A DNA stretch of 5,597 bases from Bacillota bacterium. GTDB lineage: Bacteria > Bacillota > Bacilli > Alicyclobacillales > SLC66. The stretch's first letter is position 1. Each line of letters starts with the position of its first letter. The translations under genes and the position numbers were made by a program. The notes below the pieces were generated by a model that was not told the DNA's origin, ran no database searches, and saw only the letters and a program-made list of their open reading frames with translations. The stretch spans positions 1 to 5,597 of the forward strand of contig JAJZAS010000127.1 in NCBI GenBank assembly GCA_021799325.1, in the 5' to 3' direction. Positions 1 to 5,123 of this stretch are shown here, piece by piece.

Positions 1-1
1 C

Positions 2-145
2 AATGGCGTCTACATTGCCTGCCAGAATGTATCCGGCTATCAATATAACAGGCAAGAAGCGCTGGTGTTGCAAGCGCAGACAGCAGAACTCCTGGGTCTC
101 TCACTGGCATCTGTACACGTTTCGTACCCGGGAGGTGAGGTGTAA
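2..145 (+). CDS. spoIIIAF: SpoIIIAF, C-terminal 47 residues (5' end outside the window)
   Basis: This is an open frame entering from the left edge and ending at TAA 143-145. SpoIIIAF is a mother-cell membrane protein of the SpoIIIA complex, which with forespore SpoIIQ forms the feeding channel used during engulfment. The visible tail reads like the end of its soluble ring-building domain: an amphipathic stretch, then LLGLSLASVHVSYPGGEV, resembling the usual ending of a short helix, a V-x-V strand and a Gly-rich terminus. Position supports the call strongly, because spoIIIAG and spoIIIAH follow immediately. The spoIIIAG Shine-Dalgarno overlaps the end of this gene, so the two are probably translated as a coupled pair. 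Sequence alone from so short a piece is weak; the identification rests mostly on gene order. Confidence 0.82.
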   Translation, partial: NGVYIACQNVSGYQYNRQEALVLQAQTAELLGLSLASVHVSYPGGEV

Positions 146-161
146 AAAGGAGCCTGACGTG

Positions 162-773
162 ATGAATGACATCGTAAAAAAGTTGTTGGGAAACAAATGG
201 TTACTTGCGCTTACCGCGATCGGACTGCTGTTATTGCTTTTTGGCGCAAGCGGAGGAGGCTCATCGCCACCTGGTTCAACGCATGCTACACCAGTGCTCG
301 CTCCGGCGCAACCCGCGTTGAAAAATGCCGGTACTGGCGTCTCGACTGCGACTGGCGATACGGCGCTGAATGCTGCCATGGCGTATGAAAATTACTACGA
401 CCGGACCCTAACCAACATGCTCAATCAAATTCAGGGGATCAGCAACGTCATGGTCATGGTAACGGTGGCGTCCACTCCCATCAACGAATATGGGCACAAT
501 TCAGTCGTCACCAGACAAAACACGGTGCAGTCCGGTTCGGGCAATCGGTCGACCACCACCTCGCAATCGACGCAAACGACACTGGTGACGGTCCAAAATT
601 CAAATGGCAATCAGTTGCCCGTTGTCGTGGATGAACAAATGCCACGAGTCACTGGGGTACTGGTGGTGGCCAAATCTAGCAACGAGGTCATGATGGAGTC
701 TGAAATCACCAATGCAGTACAGGATGCCCTTGGCATCCCCAGTTATGAAATCACGGTATTGATGCGAAAATAG
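162..773 (+). CDS. spoIIIAG: Stage III sporulation protein AG
   Basis: SpoIIIAG (203 residues from ATG 162) is a mother-cell membrane protein that builds a large ring in the space between mother-cell and forespore membranes. Visible features in order are a single N-terminal membrane helix (about residues 13-29), a flexible Gly/Ser/Pro/Ala linker (30-68), the family start YENYYDRTLTNMLNQI (75-90), the strand GISNVMVMVTV (92-102), a polar insertion (about 104-150), and the ending PRVTGVLVVA (161-170) followed by a helix and IPSYEITVLM (192-201). This is the ring-building motif family shared with type III secretion and flagellar rings. AAAGGAG at 146-152 lies 9 bases from ATG 162; GTG 159 is also possible. 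An in-frame extension back to position 3 has no suitable site and overlaps spoIIIAF. The protein is somewhat shorter than the Bacillus homolog (about 229). The polar insertion is rich in S/T/Q/N and nearly free of acidic residues. Confidence 0.93.
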   Translation: MNDIVKKLLGNKWLLALTAIGLLLLLFGASGGGSSPPGSTHATPVLAPAQPALKNAGTGVSTATGDTALNAAMAYENYYDRTLTNMLNQIQGISNVMVMVTVASTPINEYGHNSVVTRQNTVQSGSGNRSTTTSQSTQTTLVTVQNSNGNQLPVVVDEQMPRVTGVLVVAKSSNEVMMESEITNAVQDALGIPSYEITVLMRK

Positions 774-785
774 CGACCAATTGAA

Positions 786-790
786 GGGAG
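786..790 (+). promoter_or_regulatory. Ribosome binding site deciding the spoIIIAH start
   Basis: GGGAG lies within AAGGGAGAG. It is 9 bases before ATG 800 and only 3 bases before ATG 794. This supports the shorter protein, whose first residues also align with the family. Confidence 0.7.
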
Positions 791-799
791 AGAATGGTA

Positions 800-1390
800 A
801 TGGTGAAAAGACAAACCGTGTGGTTGTCCACGATGATGGTGTTATCACTGATGTTGATCGGTTATTACACGCTCGGCACTCCTCCGTCAACTAGCAAAAA
901 CACAGCGCTTGGAGGTTCAGCCAACAACAATCTATCTGGGGTAACGGGTCATACCGTTCCTGCGTCAAGTACGGGAATCGGGCAGGCTACCAATAAAAAC
1001 AACGCTGCCACCACCCCAACATCAAGTAAAGCGAATCCCAGCGACTGGTTTGTACAGGCTACCCTTGATCAAATGCAACAGCAGTCAAAAGTCATCCAGA
1101 CCCTACAAAACATGCTGAGCGATCCGCGCATCAGCCAAAGTGCCGCCAATAGCGCATATCAGCAATTAACGACCATTCAATCGGAACAAGAGAGCGCGAG
1201 TAAGATTCACGATCTGTTGGTCGGAGAAGGCTATCCCGATTCACTAGTCTTGTTTAATCCGCAACATCAGGTTCACATCTATGTGGAGGCAAAATCGATT
1301 ACCCCGACAATGGCGGTCAAAGTGATCAATTTGGTTTCAGAAACGCTTGGCATGCCATCCAATCAAGTGATAGTAACACCCCATGTCTAA
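800..1390 (+). CDS. spoIIIAH: Stage III sporulation protein AH
   Basis: SpoIIIAH (196 residues) is a mother-cell membrane protein whose extracellular domain binds forespore SpoIIQ, zipping the two membranes together during engulfment and completing the intercellular channel. The start MVKRQTVWL matches the typical family start (MLKKQTVWL in Bacillus). It is followed by one membrane helix (about 7-25), a Ser/Thr/Asn-rich linker (26-81), a long helical region (82-141), and the ring-building domain with GEGYPDSLVLF (142-152), a V-x-I-x-V strand (158-162) and a final helix and strand (169-193). ATG 800 is preferred over ATG 794, because the GGGAG site at 786-790 is 9 bases from 800 but only 3 from 794. 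The gene sits 26 bases after spoIIIAG and a terminator follows, so it is the last gene of the spoIIIA operon. No mother-cell sigma-E promoter is in view; it would lie upstream of the window. Confidence 0.93.
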   Translation: MVKRQTVWLSTMMVLSLMLIGYYTLGTPPSTSKNTALGGSANNNLSGVTGHTVPASSTGIGQATNKNNAATTPTSSKANPSDWFVQATLDQMQQQSKVIQTLQNMLSDPRISQSAANSAYQQLTTIQSEQESASKIHDLLVGEGYPDSLVLFNPQHQVHIYVEAKSITPTMAVKVINLVSETLGMPSNQVIVTPHV

Positions 1391-1428
1391 AATGAATACA
1401 GCGGTGGTTCGTAAATTTACTATTAAAT

Positions 1429-1456
1429 TGGCGCTTTCGGCGCCATTTTTATTTTT
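1429..1456 (+). terminator. Intrinsic terminator after spoIIIAH
   Basis: TGGCGC (1429-1434) pairs perfectly with GCGCCA (1440-1445) around a 5-base loop TTTCG. A T-rich tract follows (TTTTTATTTTT, 1446-1456). The hairpin begins 38 bases after the spoIIIAH stop, as expected for the end of the spoIIIA operon. It separates sporulation transcription from the acetyl-CoA carboxylase genes. Confidence 0.88.
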
Positions 1457-1457
1457 G

Positions 1458-1466
1458 TGTTATACT
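1458..1466 (+). promoter_or_regulatory. Predicted extended -10 promoter for accBC
   Basis: TGTTATACT combines a TG dinucleotide at 1458-1459, one spacer base and the -10 hexamer TATACT (1461-1466), the form of an extended -10 sigma-A promoter. At the normal distance (about 1438-1443) there is no good -35 match, since that stretch is the terminator stem. The extended -10 therefore probably carries the recognition. The start site would fall near 1473, giving a short leader before the accB TTG at 1501. A second possible hexamer, GATAAT at 1475-1480, has no convincing partner. Confidence 0.6.
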
Positions 1467-1485
1467 CGATGGGAGATAATCAGGG

Positions 1486-1491
1486 AAGGAG
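1486..1491 (+). promoter_or_regulatory. Ribosome binding site for the TTG start of accB
   Basis: AAGGAG is spaced 9 bases from TTG 1501. There is no ATG or GTG at a usable distance in frame, so this site fixes the unusual TTG start. The encoded start MLKVSDIRELIRLLD fits AccB. Confidence 0.75.
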
Positions 1492-1500
1492 TGGTCTTAT

Positions 1501-2004
1501 TTGTTAAAAGTAAGCGATATTCGTGAACTTATTCGATTACTTGATGAGACCAGTGTACATGAATTAACCATTGAAACAGGAGAAGTCACCGTCACGATGA
1601 AAAAAGCAGATGTGACAGGCTATATTGCTGCTCCTGTTGCAAGCGCTTTACCGCACGAATCTGCACCGGCACAGGTGGTGGCGAAGGTCGAAGCTCCCGT
1701 GGCAAGCACGCCAACTGCGGTACCAACACCTGCGGAACAGAAGCCTGTGAAAGAAGAAACAGGATTTGAGTACATCAAATCGCCAATGGTGGGAACCTTT
1801 TATCGTGCTTCCTCGCCTACTGCTGCTGCATACGTTGAGGTGGGGTCTAAAGTGACGCCAAAATCTGTGGTGTGCATCGTCGAAGCCATGAAACTGATGA
1901 ACGAAATTGAAGCCGATCTTCAGGGAGAAATTGTCGAAGTCCTTGCCGAGAACGGACATTTGGTCGAATATGGTCAACCGCTATTTAAAGTTAAGACCAC
2001 TTGA
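1501..2004 (+). CDS. accB: Biotin carboxyl carrier protein of acetyl-CoA carboxylase
   Basis: AccB (167 residues) carries the covalently attached biotin that shuttles the carboxyl group from the biotin carboxylase AccC to the carboxyltransferase AccA-AccD, making malonyl-CoA for fatty acid synthesis in the cytoplasm. The N-terminal segment (1-38, with IRELIRLLD) is the family helix. A mobile Ala/Pro/Val-rich linker follows (about 40-88). The biotinyl domain starts near YIKSPMVGTFY (91-101) and contains the thumb-like ASSPTAAAYVEVG insertion typical of the AccB type. The biotinylation motif EAMKLMNEI places the acceptor lysine at residue 131 (codon 1891-1893), about 35 residues from the end as usual. 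Translation begins at TTG behind a good AAGGAG site. accC begins 11 bases after the stop, so the two subunits are made from one message in balanced amounts. Confidence 0.97.
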   Translation: MLKVSDIRELIRLLDETSVHELTIETGEVTVTMKKADVTGYIAAPVASALPHESAPAQVVAKVEAPVASTPTAVPTPAEQKPVKEETGFEYIKSPMVGTFYRASSPTAAAYVEVGSKVTPKSVVCIVEAMKLMNEIEADLQGEIVEVLAENGHLVEYGQPLFKVKTT

Positions 2005-2015
2005 TGGAGGGTGCC

Positions 2016-3356
2016 ATGTTAAAAAAAGTGTTGATCGCCAACAGAGGAGAGATAGCTGTTCGCGTTATTCGTGCCTGTAAGGAATTGGGCATCCAAACCG
2101 TTGCGATCTATTCCGAAGCGGATAGGGAAGCCCTGCATGTGGAATTGGCGGACGAAGCCTACTGTGTAGGCCCCACAGCCAGCAAACAAAGTTATTTGAA
2201 CATCGCGAACATCATGACAGTAGCGACTTCTGTAGGGGCTGATGCCATTCATCCCGGTTACGGATTTTTATCTGAAAATAGTGATTTCGCAGAAGTGTGT
2301 CATGCAGTTGGTGTCAAATTTATCGGACCGAGCGCTCAGGCGATTGAAAAAATGGGGGACAAGTCTACCGCTAAGGCTACCATGAAAGCGGCAGGCGTGC
2401 CCACCGTGCCAGGAACCGATGGCCTTGTTGAAGATATGGAGGAGGCCATTCGCGTAGCAAACGAAATCGGTTACCCCGTCATCATCAAGGCGACTGCCGG
2501 TGGCGGCGGAAAAGGCATCCGCATCGTAAGAACGCAGGAGGAACTGGTGGCCGCGATTGAGATTGCAAAATCGGAAGCAAGTTCTGCTTTTGGCAATGCG
2601 GGCGTGTATCTTGAAAAGTACATAGAGCATCCGCGCCATGTGGAAATTCAAGTGCTCAGCGACAGTTTTGGCAATGCGATTCACTTAGGGGAACGCGATT
2701 GTTCGATCCAACGCAGGCTGCAAAAATTGCTCGAGGAATCCCCTTCACCTGCGATAACGCCGGAAATCCGCGCTAGGATGGGTGCTGCCGCAGTGGCTGC
2801 TGCAAAAGCGGTGAACTATGAGGGCGCTGGCACCATTGAATTTTTGCTGGATAGTGACGGTTCATTTTACTTCATGGAAATGAACACTCGCATTCAAGTG
2901 GAACATCCGGTGACTGAATGGGTGACTAGCGTCGACTTGGTGCGTGAACAGATTCTCATTGCAAGCGGTGAGCCACTTGCCTATCGGCAGGAAGACATCG
3001 TACAACATGGTCATGCGATTGAGTGTCGTATTAACGCGGAAGACCCGGACAAGAATTTTATGCCAAATCCAGGGAAAATCCAGGATTATTTAGCGCCAGG
3101 CGGCTTTGGTGTCCGCGTCGACAGCGCTGTGTATCCTGGCTATACCGTTAATCCATTCTATGATTCGATGATCGCCAAGTTGGTCGTCTGGGCGCCTACG
3201 CGCGAAGAGGCAATTTTTCGCATGAGAAGAGCGCTCAGTGAAATGAAAGTGGAAGGAATTAAAACCACGATTCCTTTCCATGAACGGTTATTGATGCATC
3301 CGGAATTCCTTTCGGGAAATGTCACGACCAGATTTCTTGAAGAATATCAGGTTTAA
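2016..3356 (+). CDS. accC: Biotin carboxylase subunit of acetyl-CoA carboxylase
   Basis: AccC (446 residues, full length for the family) uses ATP and bicarbonate to carboxylate the biotin on AccB, the first half-reaction of malonyl-CoA formation. The start MLKKVLIANRGEIAVRVIRAC is the typical N-terminal Rossmann-like domain. The ATP-grasp domain shows K116, K158, the glycine-rich loop GGGGKGIR (162-169), EKYIEHPRHVEIQV (200-213), GERDCSIQRRLQKLLEESPSP (225-245), and the metal and substrate residues E275, E288, N290 and R292 in MEMNTRIQVEHPVTE. The C-terminal domain has ECRINAEDP (336-344) with catalytic R338. All expected catalytic residues are present. ATG 2016 is preferred over the in-frame TTG 2001 and ATG 2004, because GGAGG at 2006-2010 lies 5 bases ahead and the protein start then matches the family. 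The ribosome binding site begins one base after the accB stop codon. Confidence 0.98.
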   Translation: MLKKVLIANRGEIAVRVIRACKELGIQTVAIYSEADREALHVELADEAYCVGPTASKQSYLNIANIMTVATSVGADAIHPGYGFLSENSDFAEVCHAVGVKFIGPSAQAIEKMGDKSTAKATMKAAGVPTVPGTDGLVEDMEEAIRVANEIGYPVIIKATAGGGGKGIRIVRTQEELVAAIEIAKSEASSAFGNAGVYLEKYIEHPRHVEIQVLSDSFGNAIHLGERDCSIQRRLQKLLEESPSPAITPEIRARMGAAAVAAAKAVNYEGAGTIEFLLDSDGSFYFMEMNTRIQVEHPVTEWVTSVDLVREQILIASGEPLAYRQEDIVQHGHAIECRINAEDPDKNFMPNPGKIQDYLAPGGFGVRVDSAVYPGYTVNPFYDSMIAKLVVWAPTREEAIFRMRRALSEMKVEGIKTTIPFHERLLMHPEFLSGNVTTRFLEEYQV

Positions 3357-3380
3357 TTTCAGTTCCTGAAAAGGTATAAT
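3351..3380 (+). promoter_or_regulatory. Predicted promoter of the yqhY-amaP-nusB group, with sigma-A and sigma-B-like elements
   Basis: A perfect sigma-A -10 hexamer TATAAT is at 3375-3380. The best -35 at a 17-base spacing is TTTAAT (3352-3357), a weak match. Overlapping it, GTTTAA (3351-3356) and AGGTAT (3372-3377), 15 bases apart, resemble the general stress sigma-B pattern GTTTAA / GGGTAT with one mismatch. The upstream hexamer overlaps the accC stop codon. No terminator separates accC from yqhY, so read-through from the accBC promoter is also likely. Confidence 0.5.
3357..3371 (+). repeat. Short inverted repeat in the yqhY promoter
   Basis: TTTCAG (3357-3362) and CTGAAA (3366-3371) are perfect inverted arms around TTC. 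The repeat starts right after the accC stop and ends 3 bases before TATAAT. It could be a repressor operator or a weak hairpin in the accC transcript; there is no T-tract, so it is not a standard terminator. Confidence 0.5.
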
Positions 3381-3426
3381 CAAACAATATACAGGCTTTA
3401 TATGACCAATTTTTGGGGGTGCGTTC

Positions 3427-3837
3427 ATGGCTAACGATGGAGTGCTTCGCACAGATTTGGATGAGAACAGTGTGGGTACGACTCAAATTGCCAATGAAGT
3501 CATAGCCGTCATTGCAGGAATGGCTGCTACTGAGGTTTCCGGTGTTTCGGATATGAGCGGCGGCATTGTCGGCGGTATCGCAGAACGCTTAGGGAGGAAA
3601 AACCTCAGTAAAGGCGTAAAAGTTGAGGTGGCGCCGGATGAAAGAAAGTGCAATGTGGAACTTTCTATCATCTGTGAATATGGGTATCGGATCCCTGATG
3701 TGGCACGCGCTATACAGGAGTCTGTCAAAGAGGCCATCGAAGGCATGACTGGGCTTGAAGTCACCGCTGTCAACGTCCATGTGCTTGGGGTTGCCATCCA
3801 TCCGGAGGAGCGCACTCAGGAAGAGGATAAAGAATAG
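3427..3837 (+). CDS. yqhY: Asp23/Gls24-family protein YqhY, linked to acetyl-CoA carboxylase
   Basis: This 136-residue protein belongs to the Asp23/Gls24 (DUF322) family. The family core runs from GTTQIANEVIAVIAGMAATEVSGV (17-40) through a Gly-rich segment (45-56), the strands KVEVAP (65-70) and NVELSIICEYGYRIPDVA (76-93), a helix, and MTGLEVTAVNVHVLGV (107-122), ending in an acidic tail. In Bacillus subtilis the same-sized YqhY lies directly after accBC, and its loss selects for mutations lowering acetyl-CoA carboxylase activity, so it appears to restrain that enzyme. The conserved position here argues for the same role, though the mechanism is not evident from sequence. ATG 3427 is preceded by GGGGGTG (3415-3421), which can pair with the ribosomal RNA through a G-U wobble. 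It differs from Bacillus in being followed by a membrane anchor gene, so it may be membrane-associated. Confidence 0.92.
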   Translation: MANDGVLRTDLDENSVGTTQIANEVIAVIAGMAATEVSGVSDMSGGIVGGIAERLGRKNLSKGVKVEVAPDERKCNVELSIICEYGYRIPDVARAIQESVKEAIEGMTGLEVTAVNVHVLGVAIHPEERTQEEDKE

Positions 3838-3860
3838 CGCATAACGCTTGTCATCATTGC

Positions 3861-3868
3861 GGAGGAGG
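3861..3868 (+). promoter_or_regulatory. Ribosome binding site deciding the GTG start of amaP
   Basis: GGAGGAGG ends 9 bases before GTG 3878, an ideal distance. An in-frame TTG at 3848 lies upstream of the site and is ruled out as the likely start. The last GG of the site is the first part of a small palindrome, GGAATCATTCC (3867-3877). Confidence 0.8.
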
Positions 3869-3877
3869 AATCATTCC

Positions 3878-4396
3878 GTGTATCCGTTTGATCGCTGGTT
3901 AGTGCGCGTGTACGGATTTTTAACTGCAATAGGGACATTATGGATAATACTTTGGTTGCTGCAGTTCTCTCCTGTGGTTCAGATGAATGCCTATTTGGTG
4001 GCTCAACAGACGAGATGGCTGTGGCTTGGTTTGGCCGTGATTTTCGTTCTTTCCATTCGATATCTTGCGTTTCGGTTGCTCCCTCGCAAGCATCATGCCT
4101 TTGTCAAGGAAATGGAAGGTGGCCACATCCGAATCGGTCATCAGACAGTGAAAGAGATTGCCATGAGAGCCACCAAACAGGTGCGGGGAGCGCAAAGAGT
4201 GCAAATCAAGATTGACGAGAGCGCCCAGGGACTGGTGGTGCTTGTCACGGTCTTTGCTGATCCTGTGGATTTGAATGCGATGGGAGAAGAAATACAACGC
4301 ACGGTGGGTAATGCGATAAGGGAGATGACCTCACTCACCATCGCTGCGGTTCATGTGAGTGTCATTGACTTGGCTCCTGATCCGGTTCAAAAATAG
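3878..4396 (+). CDS. amaP: Alkaline shock response membrane anchor protein AmaP
   Basis: This 172-residue protein has two membrane helices (about 9-29 and 46-66) near the N-terminus, a positively charged junction (LLPRKHH, 67-73) and a soluble C-terminal domain. This layout and the neighbouring Asp23-family gene fit AmaP, which in Staphylococcus aureus holds Asp23 at the cell membrane. The C-terminal domain (about 82-165) itself looks Asp23-like: GGHIRIGHQTVKEIA (81-95) resembles the family's beginning, and AIREMTSLTIAAVHVSV (146-162) resembles the end of the YqhY core. It most likely recruits YqhY to the membrane. The GTG start is fixed by the upstream GGAGGAGG site. Bacillus subtilis has no such gene at this spot, so its presence between yqhY and nusB is a lineage feature. 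The family call is good; the partner assignment is inference from gene order. Confidence 0.82.
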   Translation: MYPFDRWLVRVYGFLTAIGTLWIILWLLQFSPVVQMNAYLVAQQTRWLWLGLAVIFVLSIRYLAFRLLPRKHHAFVKEMEGGHIRIGHQTVKEIAMRATKQVRGAQRVQIKIDESAQGLVVLVTVFADPVDLNAMGEEIQRTVGNAIREMTSLTIAAVHVSVIDLAPDPVQK

Positions 4397-4404
4397 CGTT
4401 GCTT

Positions 4405-4411
4405 GGGGGAG
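4405..4411 (+). promoter_or_regulatory. Ribosome binding site deciding the TTG start of the DUF2273 gene
   Basis: GGGGGAG is directly adjacent to ATG 4412, leaving no spacer, but lies 6 bases before the in-frame TTG 4418. TTG is therefore the more likely start. Confidence 0.6.
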
Positions 4412-4417
4412 ATGAAA

Positions 4418-4648
4418 TTGGCAAAGTGGTTAGCCGTTTGGCAGCGTATCGCCCAAATGCCAAAGCGCTATTTTGGTGTGTTGGCGGGAGTGATCCTTTG
4501 GCTCTTAATTGAGATCGTTGGATTTTTTCCCACTTTGTTGCTGGCGATATTTGTCGTGATCGGCTATACGCTGGGCCGCTTTTTCGATGGTCGTGCCAAT
4601 TGGCAAGAACTGCTGGAGCGATGGTGGAACAGTGACCGATTTGAATAG
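4418..4648 (+). CDS. Small DUF2273-family membrane protein
   Basis: This 76-residue protein has two closely spaced hydrophobic helices (about 19-35 and 37-54) separated by a Gly-Phe-Phe-Pro turn (35-38), and a short charged tail with WQELLERWW. Size, the GYTLGRFFD end of the second helix, and the place after an Asp23-family gene and amaP match the DUF2273 family. Members of this family commonly occur beside asp23 and amaP in Firmicutes; their biochemical function is unknown. A structural or membrane-anchoring partner of AmaP is the best guess from context. The start is uncertain: TTG 4418 is best supported by spacing, ATG 4412 would add two residues, and TTG 4403 five. The gene lies 21 bases after amaP and 23 before nusB, consistent with one transcript. 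Confidence 0.8.
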   Translation: MAKWLAVWQRIAQMPKRYFGVLAGVILWLLIEIVGFFPTLLLAIFVVIGYTLGRFFDGRANWQELLERWWNSDRFE

Positions 4649-4671
4649 GAAATAGAAAGGATGTTATCCGT

Positions 4672-5118
4672 ATGAGTCGGCACGCAGCGCGTGAACGCGC
4701 GCTTGGGACCCTTTTTCAGATGGATATCAACGATGTCCCTGTAGAAGACGCCTCTGCTTATACCCATTTGATTCATGAAGAGTCTCAAAAATCCTCGGGA
4801 TATGACGAAGCGTATTATCAGCAGTTGCTGACCCAGGTTCTTGGCAATCGCCAACAATTGGACTTGATTATCGACCAGTTAAGTAAGGATTGGGAAATCG
4901 ACCGCATGCCAGGAGTGGATCGTAACATTTTGCGGCTCAGCTTGTGTGAGATGCTCTATGAAGTCGATGTTCCACCGGCAGTAGCGATTAACGAGGCGGT
5001 AGAATTAGCAAAAAGTTATTCATCCTCCGAATCGCGAAAGTTCATCAACGGGGTTTTGTCCAATGCCCTTAAATTGCTTCCGGAATTAAAGAAAAATCAC
5101 CCCTCGCTTAATGTGTGA
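4672..5118 (+). CDS. nusB: Transcription antitermination factor NusB
   Basis: NusB (148 residues) binds ribosomal RNA leader boxA sequences with NusE (S10) and lets RNA polymerase pass through terminators in rRNA operons. The all-helical family is recognised by the start SRHAARERALGTLFQMDIN (2-20), then WEIDRMPGVDRNILRLSLCEM (74-94), the conserved P-P-x-V-A-I-N-E-A-V-E-L-A-K (101-114), and RKFINGVLSNAL near the end. The length is a little over the Bacillus protein (131), mostly through the loop around residues 20-45. ATG 4672 is preceded by AGAAAGGA (4654-4661) at a slightly long 10-base distance. The gene follows yqhY in Bacillus too, so its place is conserved despite the two inserted membrane genes. 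It ends with a GTGA that may also be the start of the next gene. Confidence 0.96.
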   Translation: MSRHAARERALGTLFQMDINDVPVEDASAYTHLIHEESQKSSGYDEAYYQQLLTQVLGNRQQLDLIIDQLSKDWEIDRMPGVDRNILRLSLCEMLYEVDVPPAVAINEAVELAKSYSSSESRKFINGVLSNALKLLPELKKNHPSLNV

Positions 5119-5123
5119 TCGTG

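Noticed and set aside
3..161. In-frame N-terminal extension of spoIIIAG, giving a 256-residue protein
   Set aside because: It overlaps the coding end of spoIIIAF in another frame, has a non-membrane-like Arg/Cys-rich composition, and the AAAGGAG site plus the family's N-terminal layout place the start at 162.
101..379. Minus-strand open frame across spoIIIAF and spoIIIAG
   Set aside because: It lies opposite well-recognised genes and has no ribosome binding site or recognisable domain; it is a shadow of the coding strand.
3388..3393. TATACA before yqhY as a sporulation sigma-E -10 element
   Set aside because: It resembles the core of a sigma-E -10, but no matching upstream ATA element lies at the required distance.
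3405..3416. CCAA-TTT-TTGG small inverted repeat before yqhY as a regulatory hairpin
   Set aside because: The arms are only 4 bases and include part of the G-run of the ribosome binding site; too short to call.
3483..3815. Minus-strand open frame opposite yqhY (and another at 3589-3801)
   Set aside because: It is fully inside the conserved yqhY gene and its composition mirrors the reverse of that gene; no independent support.
3940..4215. Plus-strand frame inside amaP
   Set aside because: It runs out of frame within the AmaP coding region, which has clear membrane helices and a conserved domain; no start signal of its own.
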